NCBI GenBank assembly: GCA_964511215.1
Contig: CAZEER010000026.1
Location: 1-27,824, forward strand
Direction: 5' to 3'
From: CAZEER01 sp964511215
GTDB taxonomy: Bacteria > Fidelibacterota > Marinisomatia > Marinisomatales > UBA1611
DNA: 27,824 nucleotides
A program made the translations under genes and the position numbers. This document shows positions 1-8,575 of the stretch, piece after piece (positions within the stretch are counted from its first letter, which is position 1; each line of letters starts with the position of its first letter). The notes beneath the pieces were generated by a model. The model did no database searches and had not been told where the DNA came from. It worked only from the letters and a program-made list of their open reading frames with translations.

Positions 1-12
1 TTCTTTTGCCAT
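1..12 (-). CDS. groEL: Chaperonin GroEL, N-terminal four codons only
   Basis: The minus strand reads ATG GCA AAA GAA (MAKE) just before the window edge, with its start codon at position 12. MAKE is the usual N-terminus of GroEL. It lies 10 bases downstream of the groES stop, where groEL is found in almost all bacteria. Only four codons are visible, so identity rests on this motif plus synteny with groES. GroEL would be the 14-mer ATP-driven folding chamber that works with the GroES cap in the cytoplasm. Confidence 0.85.
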
Positions 13-18
13 TTTTTT

Positions 19-24
19 CTCCTT
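19..24 (-). promoter_or_regulatory. Shine-Dalgarno site of groEL
   Basis: The minus strand shows AAGGAG six bases before the groEL ATG. Its first two bases overlap the groES stop codon, so groEL translation is probably coupled to groES. This is one of the few strong ribosome binding sites in the window. Confidence 0.8.
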
Positions 25-313
25 ATAGTACTGCTAGTATGTCGCTTTCGCGCATGATTACATAATCAGTTCCGTCAAAGGCAACTTCACTACCGGAATA
101 CTTTCCGTATAATACTTTGTCACCATTTTTAACGGTCATTTCTATTAGACTACCTGCCTCACTTACCTTACCAGGTCCAGCAGCAACAACAGTACCTTGC
201 TGAGGTTTTTCCTGGGCGGTATCAGGTAGTATAATTCCTCCTGCAGATTTATCTTCTGCTGGAGCAGGCTCTACAACCACACGGTCAGCCAGTGGCTTCA
301 GACTTAAACCCAT
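23..313 (-). CDS. groES: Co-chaperonin GroES
   Basis: A 96-residue protein of normal GroES length. It has the N-terminal KPLADRVVV strand, the mobile-loop region with GGIILPDTA (about residues 25-33), an EKPQQGTVVAAGPG segment (about 35-48), GDKVLYGKYSG, and the C-terminal DYVIMRESDILAVL. GroES forms the seven-fold lid of the GroEL chamber. The ATG at 313 has AAGGAG seven bases upstream (321-326), which fixes the start. groEL follows directly. The stretch upstream contains no CIRCE operator (TTAGCACTC-N9-GAGTGCTAA), so HrcA control of the usual kind is not evident. Confidence 0.97.
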   Translation of the reverse strand: MGLSLKPLADRVVVEPAPAEDKSAGGIILPDTAQEKPQQGTVVAAGPGKVSEAGSLIEMTVKNGDKVLYGKYSGSEVAFDGTDYVIMRESDILAVL

Positions 314-521
314 TTTACAACTCCTTCATATCAGTTGATTTATTAATTAAACGATATCTATAAAATCGGCGGCGAACTTAACTAATTGAAACCATCATTT
401 ACAACAATTCAAAATCACGCCACACTTACTTAAACATTACAAATAATATACCAATCAACTAAATATTTCATTTTGTATGAGAACTTTTAATTTTTACGCA
501 ATATTGGCATACTTTTAATTA
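314..521. other. Intergenic region between dut and groES
   Basis: About 208 bases separate the dut stop from the groES start. It is AT-rich, with a small GC-rich patch (CGGCGGCG) near 367-374. Apart from the groES Shine-Dalgarno I see no convincing -35/-10 pair, CIRCE element or strong terminator hairpin. It must hold the groE promoter unless transcription reads through from dut. Confidence 0.5.
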
Positions 522-959
522 TTACAAACCTGTCGATCCAAAACCACCAATTCCTCGATCGCTTTCAGTTAAAGAGTCTACTAATTCATAATTTACTGGG
601 CTTCCATCCATTGCAACCAGTTGAAATAATCTTTGACCTGGCATAACAGTATATGACTCGCCTTTTACATTATCAACGGCAGCCATAATTTCACCTCTAT
701 ACCCCGCATCAATTAAACCAATAGAATTACACAAGCGTAAAGGAGTTTTGGATATGCTAGACCTTGGCATAAGAAAGTATGGTTTATTTTCTAAATTTTC
801 ACAGGAAATTCCTAAATGAATTCTTACCGTTTTATTAGCTTCAATTATTTTTTTCTCTACTATAAATAAATCCAAGCCAGCATCACCTGGATAAAAATGC
901 CCATGGTTTTCATACATAATTTTAATTGTTTCACTAAATGTTTTCATTTTTAAATGCAT
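522..959 (-). CDS. dut: dUTP diphosphatase (dUTPase)
   Basis: A 145-residue trimeric-type dUTPase that hydrolyses dUTP to dUMP and PPi. This keeps uracil out of DNA and supplies dUMP for thymidylate synthesis. All five family motifs are visible: I, GDAGLDL (residues 25-31); II, PRSSIS (about 65-70); III, GLIDAGYRGEI, which carries the catalytic Asp and the Tyr that excludes ribose; IV, PGQRLFQLV; V, RGIGGFGSTG at the C-terminus, the flexible phosphate-binding arm. Motif II reads PRSSIS rather than the common PRSGLA, a mild variant. The ATG at 959 lies 2 bases after the stop of the upstream methyltransferase, and a second in-frame ATG lies four codons in. It is probably the last gene of the permease-methyltransferase transcript. 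Confidence 0.96.
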   Translation of the reverse strand: MHLKMKTFSETIKIMYENHGHFYPGDAGLDLFIVEKKIIEANKTVRIHLGISCENLENKPYFLMPRSSISKTPLRLCNSIGLIDAGYRGEIMAAVDNVKGESYTVMPGQRLFQLVAMDGSPVNYELVDSLTESDRGIGGFGSTGL

Positions 960-961
960 AT

Positions 962-1828
962 CTATTCTTCTAGTTTTATTAATTTATTTAGTTGTCCTAT
1001 ATGTTGAGGATTTGATCCACAACAAATACCAATAACATATGGATCTTTCATCAAAATAGATTTTATACCATCAATGAAATTAGGTTCATCGATAATTTCA
1101 AAATAATCATTTTCATATTCTGTTATCCCAAGATTAGGATAAGCACCCCATTGACCTTCCCAATGATTACGAAATTTTTCACAAGTTCTGAGAGTTGTAT
1201 TCATCTGATTACAGTTTGTTAATAAGCATTCAACTGAATATAATTTTAAAAGACTAAAAACATCATTGATATTTGTCCCATCCAAAATTGTATCGTGATC
1301 TTTCATAATAATGCTTATCCAAAAACCCATGTCATAACTTTTTCCCAGAGAAAATGCGCTCTTTATTTCTTCATAATTTCCCATAGTTTCAAAAATTACA
1401 AAATCCACACCTGCATCAATAATCCATTCCAATGTTTCACCATATATATCATCTGCTATATGTCTTCCAGGGAATTTCTCAGGACGATAACAATCGTCAA
1501 TAGATGTAATAGACCCTGCAATCTTAACATTACTTTCTTTCACTTGGTGCGCACATTCAACCGCCTTGTATAGGCTATTTCTTGCAAGATCTCTTGAATC
1601 TTTTAAAGATGATCCAGTTTTTTTATAAGTCCATGTTGTAGTTCTAAAAGTATTAGTTGTTATAACATCTGCGCCTGATAAGATATAATCCCTATGAATA
1701 TCTTTTACTATTTCAGAGTGAAATAAATTTGCATTAGCTGACCATACTGGAAGAGGTATTTCTACACCTCGATTTATTAATTCAGTTCCCATTGCTCCGT
1801 CAAGTAATATAGGTTTTTTTATATTCAT
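962..1828 (-). CDS. Homocysteine S-methyltransferase family protein
   Basis: A 288-residue protein of the homocysteine-binding (Pfam S-methyl_trans) family. It opens with ILLDGAMGTELINRG, the family's N-terminal strand and loop, followed by ADVITTNTFR. The zinc-thiolate ligands are present: one Cys in LLTNCNQ (about residue 206) and the pair in GICCGSNPQHI near residues 268-278, where GGCCGT is more usual. Length fits the single-domain MmuM/BHMT type, not the N-terminal module of MetH. It would transfer a methyl group from a sulfonium or betaine donor to homocysteine, giving methionine. The donor cannot be read from sequence. Its ATG overlaps the stop of the APC permease (ATGA), an arrangement resembling E. 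coli mmuP-mmuM. Confidence 0.88.
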   Translation of the reverse strand: MNIKKPILLDGAMGTELINRGVEIPLPVWSANANLFHSEIVKDIHRDYILSGADVITTNTFRTTTWTYKKTGSSLKDSRDLARNSLYKAVECAHQVKESNVKIAGSITSIDDCYRPEKFPGRHIADDIYGETLEWIIDAGVDFVIFETMGNYEEIKSAFSLGKSYDMGFWISIIMKDHDTILDGTNINDVFSLLKLYSVECLLTNCNQMNTTLRTCEKFRNHWEGQWGAYPNLGITEYENDYFEIIDEPNFIDGIKSILMKDPYVIGICCGSNPQHIGQLNKLIKLEE

Positions 1829-3129
1829 TTATTTATAGATGTTAAAATTTGATAGATTATTATTCCAAATAAAAATATTCCCAAGCCAATTGATGATTCA
1901 ACAAAGGATGCACAAAAAGAATAATATAAAATATAAATATTTATAAACAGATAGATTAATGGCGGTAAAGGATAGCCCCAAACTTTATATGGTCTATTGA
2001 GATTTGGATTATTTTTTCGAAGAAGAAAAAGTGAAATAACAGTTAAAGTTGTTGTAATAATCAGAGCAATACCTGCATACATTAACACTTGCTCAAAAGA
2101 TGAAGTAATTATAAAGATATACGATAGACAAAGTTGTAGCCAAAATGCTATGATAGGTATATCATGTTTATTTTTATTTTTTAAAAAATTTAAGGTTTTA
2201 TGATCTTCCCCCATAATTTGAATAATTCTTGGACCAATATAGATATAACTGCTAACTGTTGATAAAAGAAGTATTGATATACCTAATCCAATAATTTTCG
2301 CACCAATCTCTCCAAATATATTAATTCCTGAGATATAACCCACATCAACCTTTCCTAACATTGAATCGATAGGTGTTGTATATAGAAAGATGTAATTCAA
2401 TAACACATATAAAAACATTACTAAACCAGTAGAAATAATCATTGCCTTAGATATATTTTTTTGAGGATTCTCTATCTCCCCTGAAATGTATATTGCAGAG
2501 TTCCAACCAGTGTAAGCATACGAAACCCAAACGAGGCTCACAGCAAAATTTGAGCTCAATATTATTCTCAAATCTCCCTCAATTGGTAGAATAGATAAAG
2601 ATTGAGGTTGTGCAACTAAAAATCCAAAAAATATGAAAATTAAAATTAATCCAATTTTTATTCCTGTTAAACCATCTTGGAAAACCAATCCCCATCTGAT
2701 ACTACTCATATGCAAAAAGTGAAGTCCTGCTAAAACTCCACAGGCAATATAAGCTTGGTTTAGAATAGGAAAAACAGCAGATAGGTAACTACCTAATGCC
2801 ATTGCAGCTAATACTGCGGGGGCGGTAAAACCCACAGTTGCAGAAACAATACCTGCTGCAAAACCAATTGAAGGATGGATAGTAGAACTTAAAATATGAT
2901 ATTCCCCTCCAGACCTTGGCAAGGCGGTTCCTAGCTCACTATATGTTAAAGCACCGCATAAAGCTACGACTCCTCCAATAATCCAAAGCATCAACAATGG
3001 AAATATTGATTGGATCTCAATTAGCTGAAAACCCAAACTCGTAAATACACCCGTACCAATCATGGATGCAACCACAAAAGAGGCAGCTGTCCATCGAGAA
3101 ATATGGCGACCTGTTAATGCGGTCTTCAA
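1825..3129 (-). CDS. APC-superfamily amino acid permease
   Basis: A 434-residue polytopic membrane protein with about 12 hydrophobic segments. The N-terminal ASMIGTGVFTSLG (about residues 22-34) is the unwound helix-1 substrate site typical of APC transporters (consensus G-S/T-G-I/V-F). It is followed by GGVVALCGALTYSELGTALPRSGGEY, a family signature for helix 2 and the following loop. It would import an amino acid or related amine by cation symport or exchange. Translation probably starts at a TTG (3129): an in-frame stop lies three codons upstream and no ATG occurs before the first helix. It overlaps the methyltransferase by 4 bases, suggesting the two act on one substrate such as S-methylmethionine or another methylated compound. 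That link is inferred. Confidence 0.9.
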   Translation of the reverse strand: MKTALTGRHISRWTAASFVVASMIGTGVFTSLGFQLIEIQSIFPLLMLWIIGGVVALCGALTYSELGTALPRSGGEYHILSSTIHPSIGFAAGIVSATVGFTAPAVLAAMALGSYLSAVFPILNQAYIACGVLAGLHFLHMSSIRWGLVFQDGLTGIKIGLILIFIFFGFLVAQPQSLSILPIEGDLRIILSSNFAVSLVWVSYAYTGWNSAIYISGEIENPQKNISKAMIISTGLVMFLYVLLNYIFLYTTPIDSMLGKVDVGYISGINIFGEIGAKIIGLGISILLLSTVSSYIYIGPRIIQIMGEDHKTLNFLKNKNKHDIPIIAFWLQLCLSYIFIITSSFEQVLMYAGIALIITTTLTVISLFLLRKNNPNLNRPYKVWGYPLPPLIYLFINIYILYYSFCASFVESSIGLGIFLFGIIIYQILTSINK

Positions 3130-3135
3130 TTGATA

Positions 3136-3507
3136 TCAGGATCTATAAATATTAAAAGCTAAAAGAAACCAACCAATAATTAAACATAGACCACCAATAG
3201 GTGTAATAGCACCAAGCCACCTTACATTTGTTAAGACTAATATATATAGAGTACCAGAAAATATAACAATACCAGTAATCATAAAGTATATGGGTAGTAA
3301 TAATAAATTATGGTCTAGATAGTTTAAAAATCCTATTATACTAATTAAAAATATGCCTAATGCATGATACATATGATAACGCACAGCTGTCTCGAAAATA
3401 GCTAAATCCTCACTAGAGACTTTATACTTTAGACCATGTGCACCAAAAGCACCAATTAATACAGCTACCCCTGCCAATATTGCACCAATAGTCAGCCACA
3501 ATTTCAT
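3136..3507 (-). CDS. DUF423 small membrane protein (YgdD-like)
   Basis: A 123-residue protein with four hydrophobic helices. It matches the DUF423 family in its N-terminal GAFGAHGL (about residues 20-27), the FETAVRYHMYHALGI segment (about 38-52) and the glycine-rich last helices (IVIFSGTLYILVLT, GAITPIGGLCLIIGW). The family is widespread and its function is unknown. I place the start at the ATG at 3507. A TTG codon directly upstream would add one residue. It lies 3 bases after the MscS stop and 6 bases before the permease start, so it is in the same transcript. Confidence 0.9.
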   Translation of the reverse strand: MKLWLTIGAILAGVAVLIGAFGAHGLKYKVSSEDLAIFETAVRYHMYHALGIFLISIIGFLNYLDHNLLLLPIYFMITGIVIFSGTLYILVLTNVRWLGAITPIGGLCLIIGWFLLAFNIYRS

Positions 3508-3510
3508 CAA

Positions 3511-4563
3511 CTATATAGATTTTTTAACAATTGTTCGAATAGGATAGGGAATTTCAATTCCTTCCTGAAAAAACCTTTTGTGTATATTTTTTATAAATTC
3601 ATGAATAATTGGATTTTGGTCACCATACTTATTTCCACGAAAATATACTGCTAAATCAATACTTGATTCTCCAAAACTTCTAAATTTGAATGATGGCTCA
3701 GAATCTTTGTTAATCTCCTCCATTTTAGTAGCAAGATCGTTTGCTACTTCCATAACAACTTTACCTACTTGGTCAAGATCTGAGCTATATCCAACACCCA
3801 AAGGAATTTTTACAGAAAAAGAAGGATCCACACTATCATAATTTTTAATTATAGCAGATGATAATTTTGTATTTGGAATATGAATGATATTATTTGATCT
3901 CTCAAGCATTTTAGTATTCCGCCAAGTGATATTCTGCACATAGCCCATTTCGCCTGAATCCAAACTTATAAAATCCCCTGGCTGAACTTTTTTACTTAAT
4001 AAAATATGTAGGCCTGCAAAAACATCAGATAATGTATCTTTGAGTGCAAGAGATACAGCTAGACCTCCAACACCCAATGCTGTAAGCATCGGCGCTATCG
4101 ATATATTAAGGGTATCCAATATAATCAAAAGACCGATAGTGTAAATTGTAATTCGTACAATATTTGTAAAAATTGTTGTAGATGGGAAGCCACCATCTTG
4201 TTCCTTTGACCAAAGATTAAAAAATCCCAATATAAGGTTTGCTGATGTCTGAGTAACAGATGCGATAAGAATAATTTTTAAAATTATAGAGAGATATACT
4301 GTATATATCTTTGACAAGGGTAAATCATTTAAAACTATGAAAAGTCCTAACAGAAAAAACCACACGACAATTTGTGATTCCATTGCATAAACAATTACAT
4401 CATCTCCTTGCCATTTTGATTTTTCTACAATTTTTTTTATCCTTGAATGAAAAATATTTTTTACTATTAAGCCAAAAATAATAAATCCTAAAATAATACT
4501 AAAAGGTGACAATAAATTTTCATAAAAGAATGAATTATTAAACATTTTGCTTATAGATATCAT
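3511..4563 (-). CDS. Mechanosensitive ion channel, MscS family
   Basis: About 350 residues. Several transmembrane helices lead to the MscS pore helix and beta domain: ALGVGGLAVSLALKDTLSD, then HILLSKKVQPGDFISLDSGEMGYVQNITWRNTKM. This is the TM3 plus ring-shaped cytosolic vestibule signature. The channel opens under membrane tension to release solutes on hypo-osmotic shock. I use the ATG at 4563, one base after the smc stop. A TTG three codons upstream (4572) would overlap smc by 8 bases. The C-terminal domain (about residues 240-350) has the alpha/beta fold expected for the family. A single-domain, medium-size member, larger than E. coli MscS (286 residues) because of extra N-terminal helices. 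Confidence 0.92.
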   Translation of the reverse strand: MISISKMFNNSFFYENLLSPFSIILGFIIFGLIVKNIFHSRIKKIVEKSKWQGDDVIVYAMESQIVVWFFLLGLFIVLNDLPLSKIYTVYLSIILKIILIASVTQTSANLILGFFNLWSKEQDGGFPSTTIFTNIVRITIYTIGLLIILDTLNISIAPMLTALGVGGLAVSLALKDTLSDVFAGLHILLSKKVQPGDFISLDSGEMGYVQNITWRNTKMLERSNNIIHIPNTKLSSAIIKNYDSVDPSFSVKIPLGVGYSSDLDQVGKVVMEVANDLATKMEEINKDSEPSFKFRSFGESSIDLAVYFRGNKYGDQNPIIHEFIKNIHKRFFQEGIEIPYPIRTIVKKSI

Positions 4564-4564
4564 T

Positions 4565-7500
4565 TTAATCAAATTTCACAGAAACCAGCTTTGATATTCC
4601 TTTCTTTTCTTGAGTCACTCCATACATATAATCTGCTATTTCCATTGTGAGTTTATTATGTGTCACAATAATAAACTGTGTCTCATCACAAAACTTTGCT
4701 AATACACGAGTGAATTTGTGAATATTAACATCATCTAAAGGTGCATCCACTTCATCTAATATACAATAAGGACTTGGTTTTACCTGATAAATTGCAAAAA
4801 GGAGTGAAATTGCGGTAAGAGCTTTCTCTCCACTAGACAATAGTCTCAATGTTGCATTTCTTTTTCCTGGGGGATGAGCATCAATCGCAATATCTGCTTC
4901 TAAAGGATCTGGATCACCAACAAGTTTCAACGTTGCATCGCCTCCATCAAAAAACAGATTAAATAATTTTTCAAAATTAGATTTAATCAGATCGAAAGCC
5001 TCCTGAAAACGTTTTCTCGCAACTGTATCTATCTTACGTATTGTCTCTAGCAGATTTTTTTCTGCTTCAAATAAGTCATCTCTTTGAGTGGACAACAACT
5101 CAAAGCGTTTTATTTCATCATTATATTCATCCTGCACAGCCATATTAACAGGGCCAATATTTTCTAGACTCTTATGCATTTTTGCAATTTCAAGCTCAAG
5201 TTGTTCTTCTGACTGATCAACAACTAGATTTTCAGGGATTTCTATATTATATCTATCTGAAATACGTTCATTTATAAGTTGAATTTTTTGTTCAGTTTCG
5301 GTCGCTTCAATTTCAGTATTTTTTAAATCTTCAAGAATCTGCTCTCTATCTTGCTGCTCATTTGAAATCCGTAACTGTATTTCTTCCATATTCTGATAAG
5401 TTTCTCTAAAAACAGATTGTTTTAAATCTATGATAGAACGCTGTTTCTGGATTTCTGCATTAATTGAATCAAGTTTTTTTTCACTGGAAGTTATATCATC
5501 ATCCAAATATTTTTTCTTTTCTTTTAATTCACAAATTTCATTTAGAATAGACTCTTGCCTATTTTTTAATTCTTCTGATGTTTCATTTCCAGAAGTCTTT
5601 CTGAATTTTAATTGATCTCTTCTTGATTCTAACTCAATAAGTTTTATTCTTGAGTCTTGAAGTTTTTGTTGATAATCGTCTCTATTGTTTCTTGCAATAA
5701 GCACTGTATCATTAGATTGGTTAATTCGTTTTTCAAAGGAGGTTAGGTTTTTATCTGCTTTTTCTATTGCAGGTTTCAGTAATGCCAGTGCCTTTTTTGC
5801 CTGCTTTAAATCAATTTTTGTATTCTTAGAATCTTGTTTTTTTGATTTTATTTTTTCTGTTAATTGTTGAAATAATACCTGATTACGAATATATTCTTTT
5901 TCAAGATCTGTTAGTGATTGTCTAACCTCTTTTATTTTGTTGAGAATCTCATCAATTTTTATTTTATATTTTTTAATAGAGTTAGAGAGATCTGCAAATT
6001 TCTTTTTCTGCTTTTTTTCATCCGAAATAAGGATATTTAGCTCATGTTTGATTACATTTAATTTTTTTTGTCTTCCAAGTAAATTGCCATGTTCTGATAC
6101 CTGTCGATTTTTTAGGACCAGATCATTCCCTGAATAATTTCCATTTAGATCTACGATATTCCACTCATTTATGATATTAAGCTCTGTAAAAGTAATCAAT
6201 TCATCTACAATTAATAAATTGCCTAAGAGATAATCCACTAATGGTCTAACTTTTTTATTAGTATTTATAATTTCAGATGCTCTTTTTATACCATCAACTC
6301 CTACTGGTAATTCCTTACGATTTATTTTAAAGTTTGAGGCTTCTTTCAACGGAATAATAGTAAGATCACCAACCTTTAACTGGTTTGCTTTTTTCAACGA
6401 AGAAATTGCTGATACTCTATCCTTTGCGATCAGACAATGAGATAAATCTCCAAGAGCACACTCCAATGAATCTCTATATTTATCATCCACTTGAAACATA
6501 TCTGCAACTGTACCCAAAACCCCAGGAAAGGATTTAGGATTCTCTAAAATGAATTTAGTTCCATCAGGAAAACCATCTTTAGATTCTAATAATTCAGAAT
6601 AAAATTCTTTTTGACCATTAAGACTATTAATTAAAGCAGTAACTTTGTGTTTTTCTTCTAAAGTCAATCCAAGCTGCTTTTCTAATTCTTTCATTCTTGA
6701 ATTATAGGTGATTAAACCTTTTTCAAATTTGGATAAATCTTTACTTACATTTTTTTCATCCTGTTTGATATTATCTAGAACAATTATCCGTCGATTTTTA
6801 TTATCATTAAGATGGCTGATTTCTTCATTAACTTTATTGATATCATCTGATTGTTGTTTTATTAATGTTTTTGTACGATCATAGATAGAACGATCATCCG
6901 AAATTTTTCTTTGATATTCCCATCTTTCATTTTGTAATTGATCCAATTTTTTAACAGTTTGCTGATACTCTTCATTAATCTTAACAAATTTTTCTCTTTT
7001 TATTTGATAATTATTCAAATGTTGTTCGATGGCAGGTTCTAATTCAGTTAACTCTTTATCGAAATCAAGACTTAATTGTTTTAAACTTTCAATTTTTTTG
7101 AAATTATTACTTTTTTCTCTTTCTAGGCGTTCTATGGTCTGTATAGATCCTCTCCCTTGTTCAGAGTAAACTAAAATATTATTTCTGAGAGATTCTCTTT
7201 TTTCATTTATCTCATTCATATGAGCCTGTAATTGTTTTACTTCTTCTTCTTGGTTTTTGTAATCTTTCTTAAGTTGGATTAATTCTTTTTCATGGATAGA
7301 ATTTTTATCAGACTTTGATTCTCTGAGATGTTGATATTCAATGATCCTAGAATGCAGTGGAACTAAATGAGATTTAAATCTATGGACTTGGATAAATGCT
7401 AATTCAATGTCTTTTGATTCTAAAGATTCTGTTAAAGATGCATGCCGCTTGAAACGTTTTAATTGCAGCTCAAGACCGCGAACTTTTTGTTCTACTTCTG

Positions 7501-8086
7501 CAATTATATCTTGGACACGTTCAAGGTCATTCCTTGTTGCTTCAAATTTTCTAAGAGTTGTCTTTTTCTGAGTACGATACTTGTGTATTCCGGCAGCTTC
7601 TTCAAACATCTTTCGACGATCATCTGTCGTTTCTGATAAGATTTGTTCTATCATTTTAAGTTCAATTACTGAATAAGCATCAGCACCCATACCAGTATCT
7701 ACAAAAAGATCCATAATATCTTTCAAACGACACTGTGTCTTATTTAAATAGTATTCTGATTCACCATTTCGATAGACACGTCTAGCAATTTCTATATCAT
7801 TGTATTCAATTGGGAGTTTACCTTCATTATTGTGAACCGTCATGGATACTTCGCATACTCCAAGTGGTTTTGTGTTTTCAGCCCCATTGAAAATTACATC
7901 CTCCATTTTACCACTACGCAGAATACTGTATTTTTGCTCACCTAAAACCCAGCGAATGGCATCAACTATATTAGTTTTCCCACATCCGTTGGGTCCAACA
8001 ACGGTGGTGATACCTTGGCCTAATTTCATGACTTCCTTATTGGCAAAGGACTTGAAGCCATGCATTTTTATTTCGGATATATACAC
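4565..8086 (-). CDS. smc: Chromosome segregation protein SMC
   Basis: A 1173-residue full-length SMC ATPase, normal family size. The N-terminal head has Walker A GPNGCGKT (residues 31-38) followed by NIVDAIRWVLGEQ. A long charged coiled coil follows to about residue 500, then a hinge of about 150 residues beginning FPGVLGTVADMF. The second coiled coil leads to the C-terminal head with the ABC signature LLSSGEKALTA (near residue 1080) and Walker B CILDEVDAPLDD (near 1110). SMC dimers with ScpA/ScpB extrude DNA loops and help segregate chromosomes; scpA and scpB are not in this window. The start must be the GTG at 8086, because it alone gives the conserved MYISEIKMHGFKSF beginning. No clear Shine-Dalgarno precedes it. 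Confidence 0.97.
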   Translation of the reverse strand: MYISEIKMHGFKSFANKEVMKLGQGITTVVGPNGCGKTNIVDAIRWVLGEQKYSILRSGKMEDVIFNGAENTKPLGVCEVSMTVHNNEGKLPIEYNDIEIARRVYRNGESEYYLNKTQCRLKDIMDLFVDTGMGADAYSVIELKMIEQILSETTDDRRKMFEEAAGIHKYRTQKKTTLRKFEATRNDLERVQDIIAEVEQKVRGLELQLKRFKRHASLTESLESKDIELAFIQVHRFKSHLVPLHSRIIEYQHLRESKSDKNSIHEKELIQLKKDYKNQEEEVKQLQAHMNEINEKRESLRNNILVYSEQGRGSIQTIERLEREKSNNFKKIESLKQLSLDFDKELTELEPAIEQHLNNYQIKREKFVKINEEYQQTVKKLDQLQNERWEYQRKISDDRSIYDRTKTLIKQQSDDINKVNEEISHLNDNKNRRIIVLDNIKQDEKNVSKDLSKFEKGLITYNSRMKELEKQLGLTLEEKHKVTALINSLNGQKEFYSELLESKDGFPDGTKFILENPKSFPGVLGTVADMFQVDDKYRDSLECALGDLSHCLIAKDRVSAISSLKKANQLKVGDLTIIPLKEASNFKINRKELPVGVDGIKRASEIINTNKKVRPLVDYLLGNLLIVDELITFTELNIINEWNIVDLNGNYSGNDLVLKNRQVSEHGNLLGRQKKLNVIKHELNILISDEKKQKKKFADLSNSIKKYKIKIDEILNKIKEVRQSLTDLEKEYIRNQVLFQQLTEKIKSKKQDSKNTKIDLKQAKKALALLKPAIEKADKNLTSFEKRINQSNDTVLIARNNRDDYQQKLQDSRIKLIELESRRDQLKFRKTSGNETSEELKNRQESILNEICELKEKKKYLDDDITSSEKKLDSINAEIQKQRSIIDLKQSVFRETYQNMEEIQLRISNEQQDREQILEDLKNTEIEATETEQKIQLINERISDRYNIEIPENLVVDQSEEQLELEIAKMHKSLENIGPVNMAVQDEYNDEIKRFELLSTQRDDLFEAEKNLLETIRKIDTVARKRFQEAFDLIKSNFEKLFNLFFDGGDATLKLVGDPDPLEADIAIDAHPPGKRNATLRLLSSGEKALTAISLLFAIYQVKPSPYCILDEVDAPLDDVNIHKFTRVLAKFCDETQFIIVTHNKLTMEIADYMYGVTQEKKGISKLVSVKFD

Positions 8087-8206
8087 AAAAACTGGTTTGG
8101 ATGCGGTGTATAAATTTATGATTTATTAGACAATAAATACAATATAGACTTTATCTAATTATACATTTAAATAACGAGTTTCTTTTTTCATCAAAATATT
8201 TTTTAA

Positions 8207-8512
8207 CTAATGAATAAATTGATAACAATCTTTTTTCTCGCAATCATCACTATAAATAAAAGATCGCTTTCCCTTTAATTTATTGTAGCTAGTTTTTGAC
8301 AACAGATTATTATACTTATCAAAGTTTACTGTAATAATTTTATTTCCATCAGATCCATAAATATAACTGGTACTTGTTCTATTGATTTCTTTATAGGTGC
8401 GAAAAAACTCTGTTTTTGATTTGTTAATCTGATTATTAAGTGTCTTTGATCCTCTTGCAATATATAATGAGATCGATGTAAAGTAAATAATCAGGAAAAG
8501 TCTCACATACAA
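8207..8512 (-). CDS. Small secreted or membrane-anchored protein, unknown
   Basis: I do not recognise this gene. It could encode about 101 residues: an N-terminal hydrophobic stretch (residues 4-18, VRLFLIIYFTSISLY) that could be a signal peptide or anchor, then a polar, Lys/Asn/Tyr-rich region with SYIYGSDGNKIITVNF, and a C-terminal pair of cysteines (DDCEKKDCYQ). The start is uncertain: TTG at 8512 or GTG at 8506, with no obvious ribosome binding site; an ATG at 8508 is out of frame. It sits alone between the last propeller gene and smc, with about 60 bases upstream and 120 downstream. Codon use resembles its neighbours, which favours a real gene. Confidence 0.5.
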   Translation of the reverse strand: MYVRLFLIIYFTSISLYIARGSKTLNNQINKSKTEFFRTYKEINRTSTSYIYGSDGNKIITVNFDKYNNLLSKTSYNKLKGKRSFIYSDDCEKKDCYQFIH

Positions 8513-8575
8513 TTTTAGTTAGAATAATTATTGTGGTAAATAAAAAGATTCATAAGATCTAATTATTTTATTGTT

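Noticed and set aside
1295..1573. Plus-strand open frame of 92 codons
   Set aside because: Lies entirely within the homocysteine S-methyltransferase gene, whose conserved motifs run through the same bases.
5430..6137. Several plus-strand open frames rich in Phe and Ser
   Set aside because: Antisense to the Lys/Glu-rich coiled coil of smc; composition is explained by complementing AAA and GAA codons.
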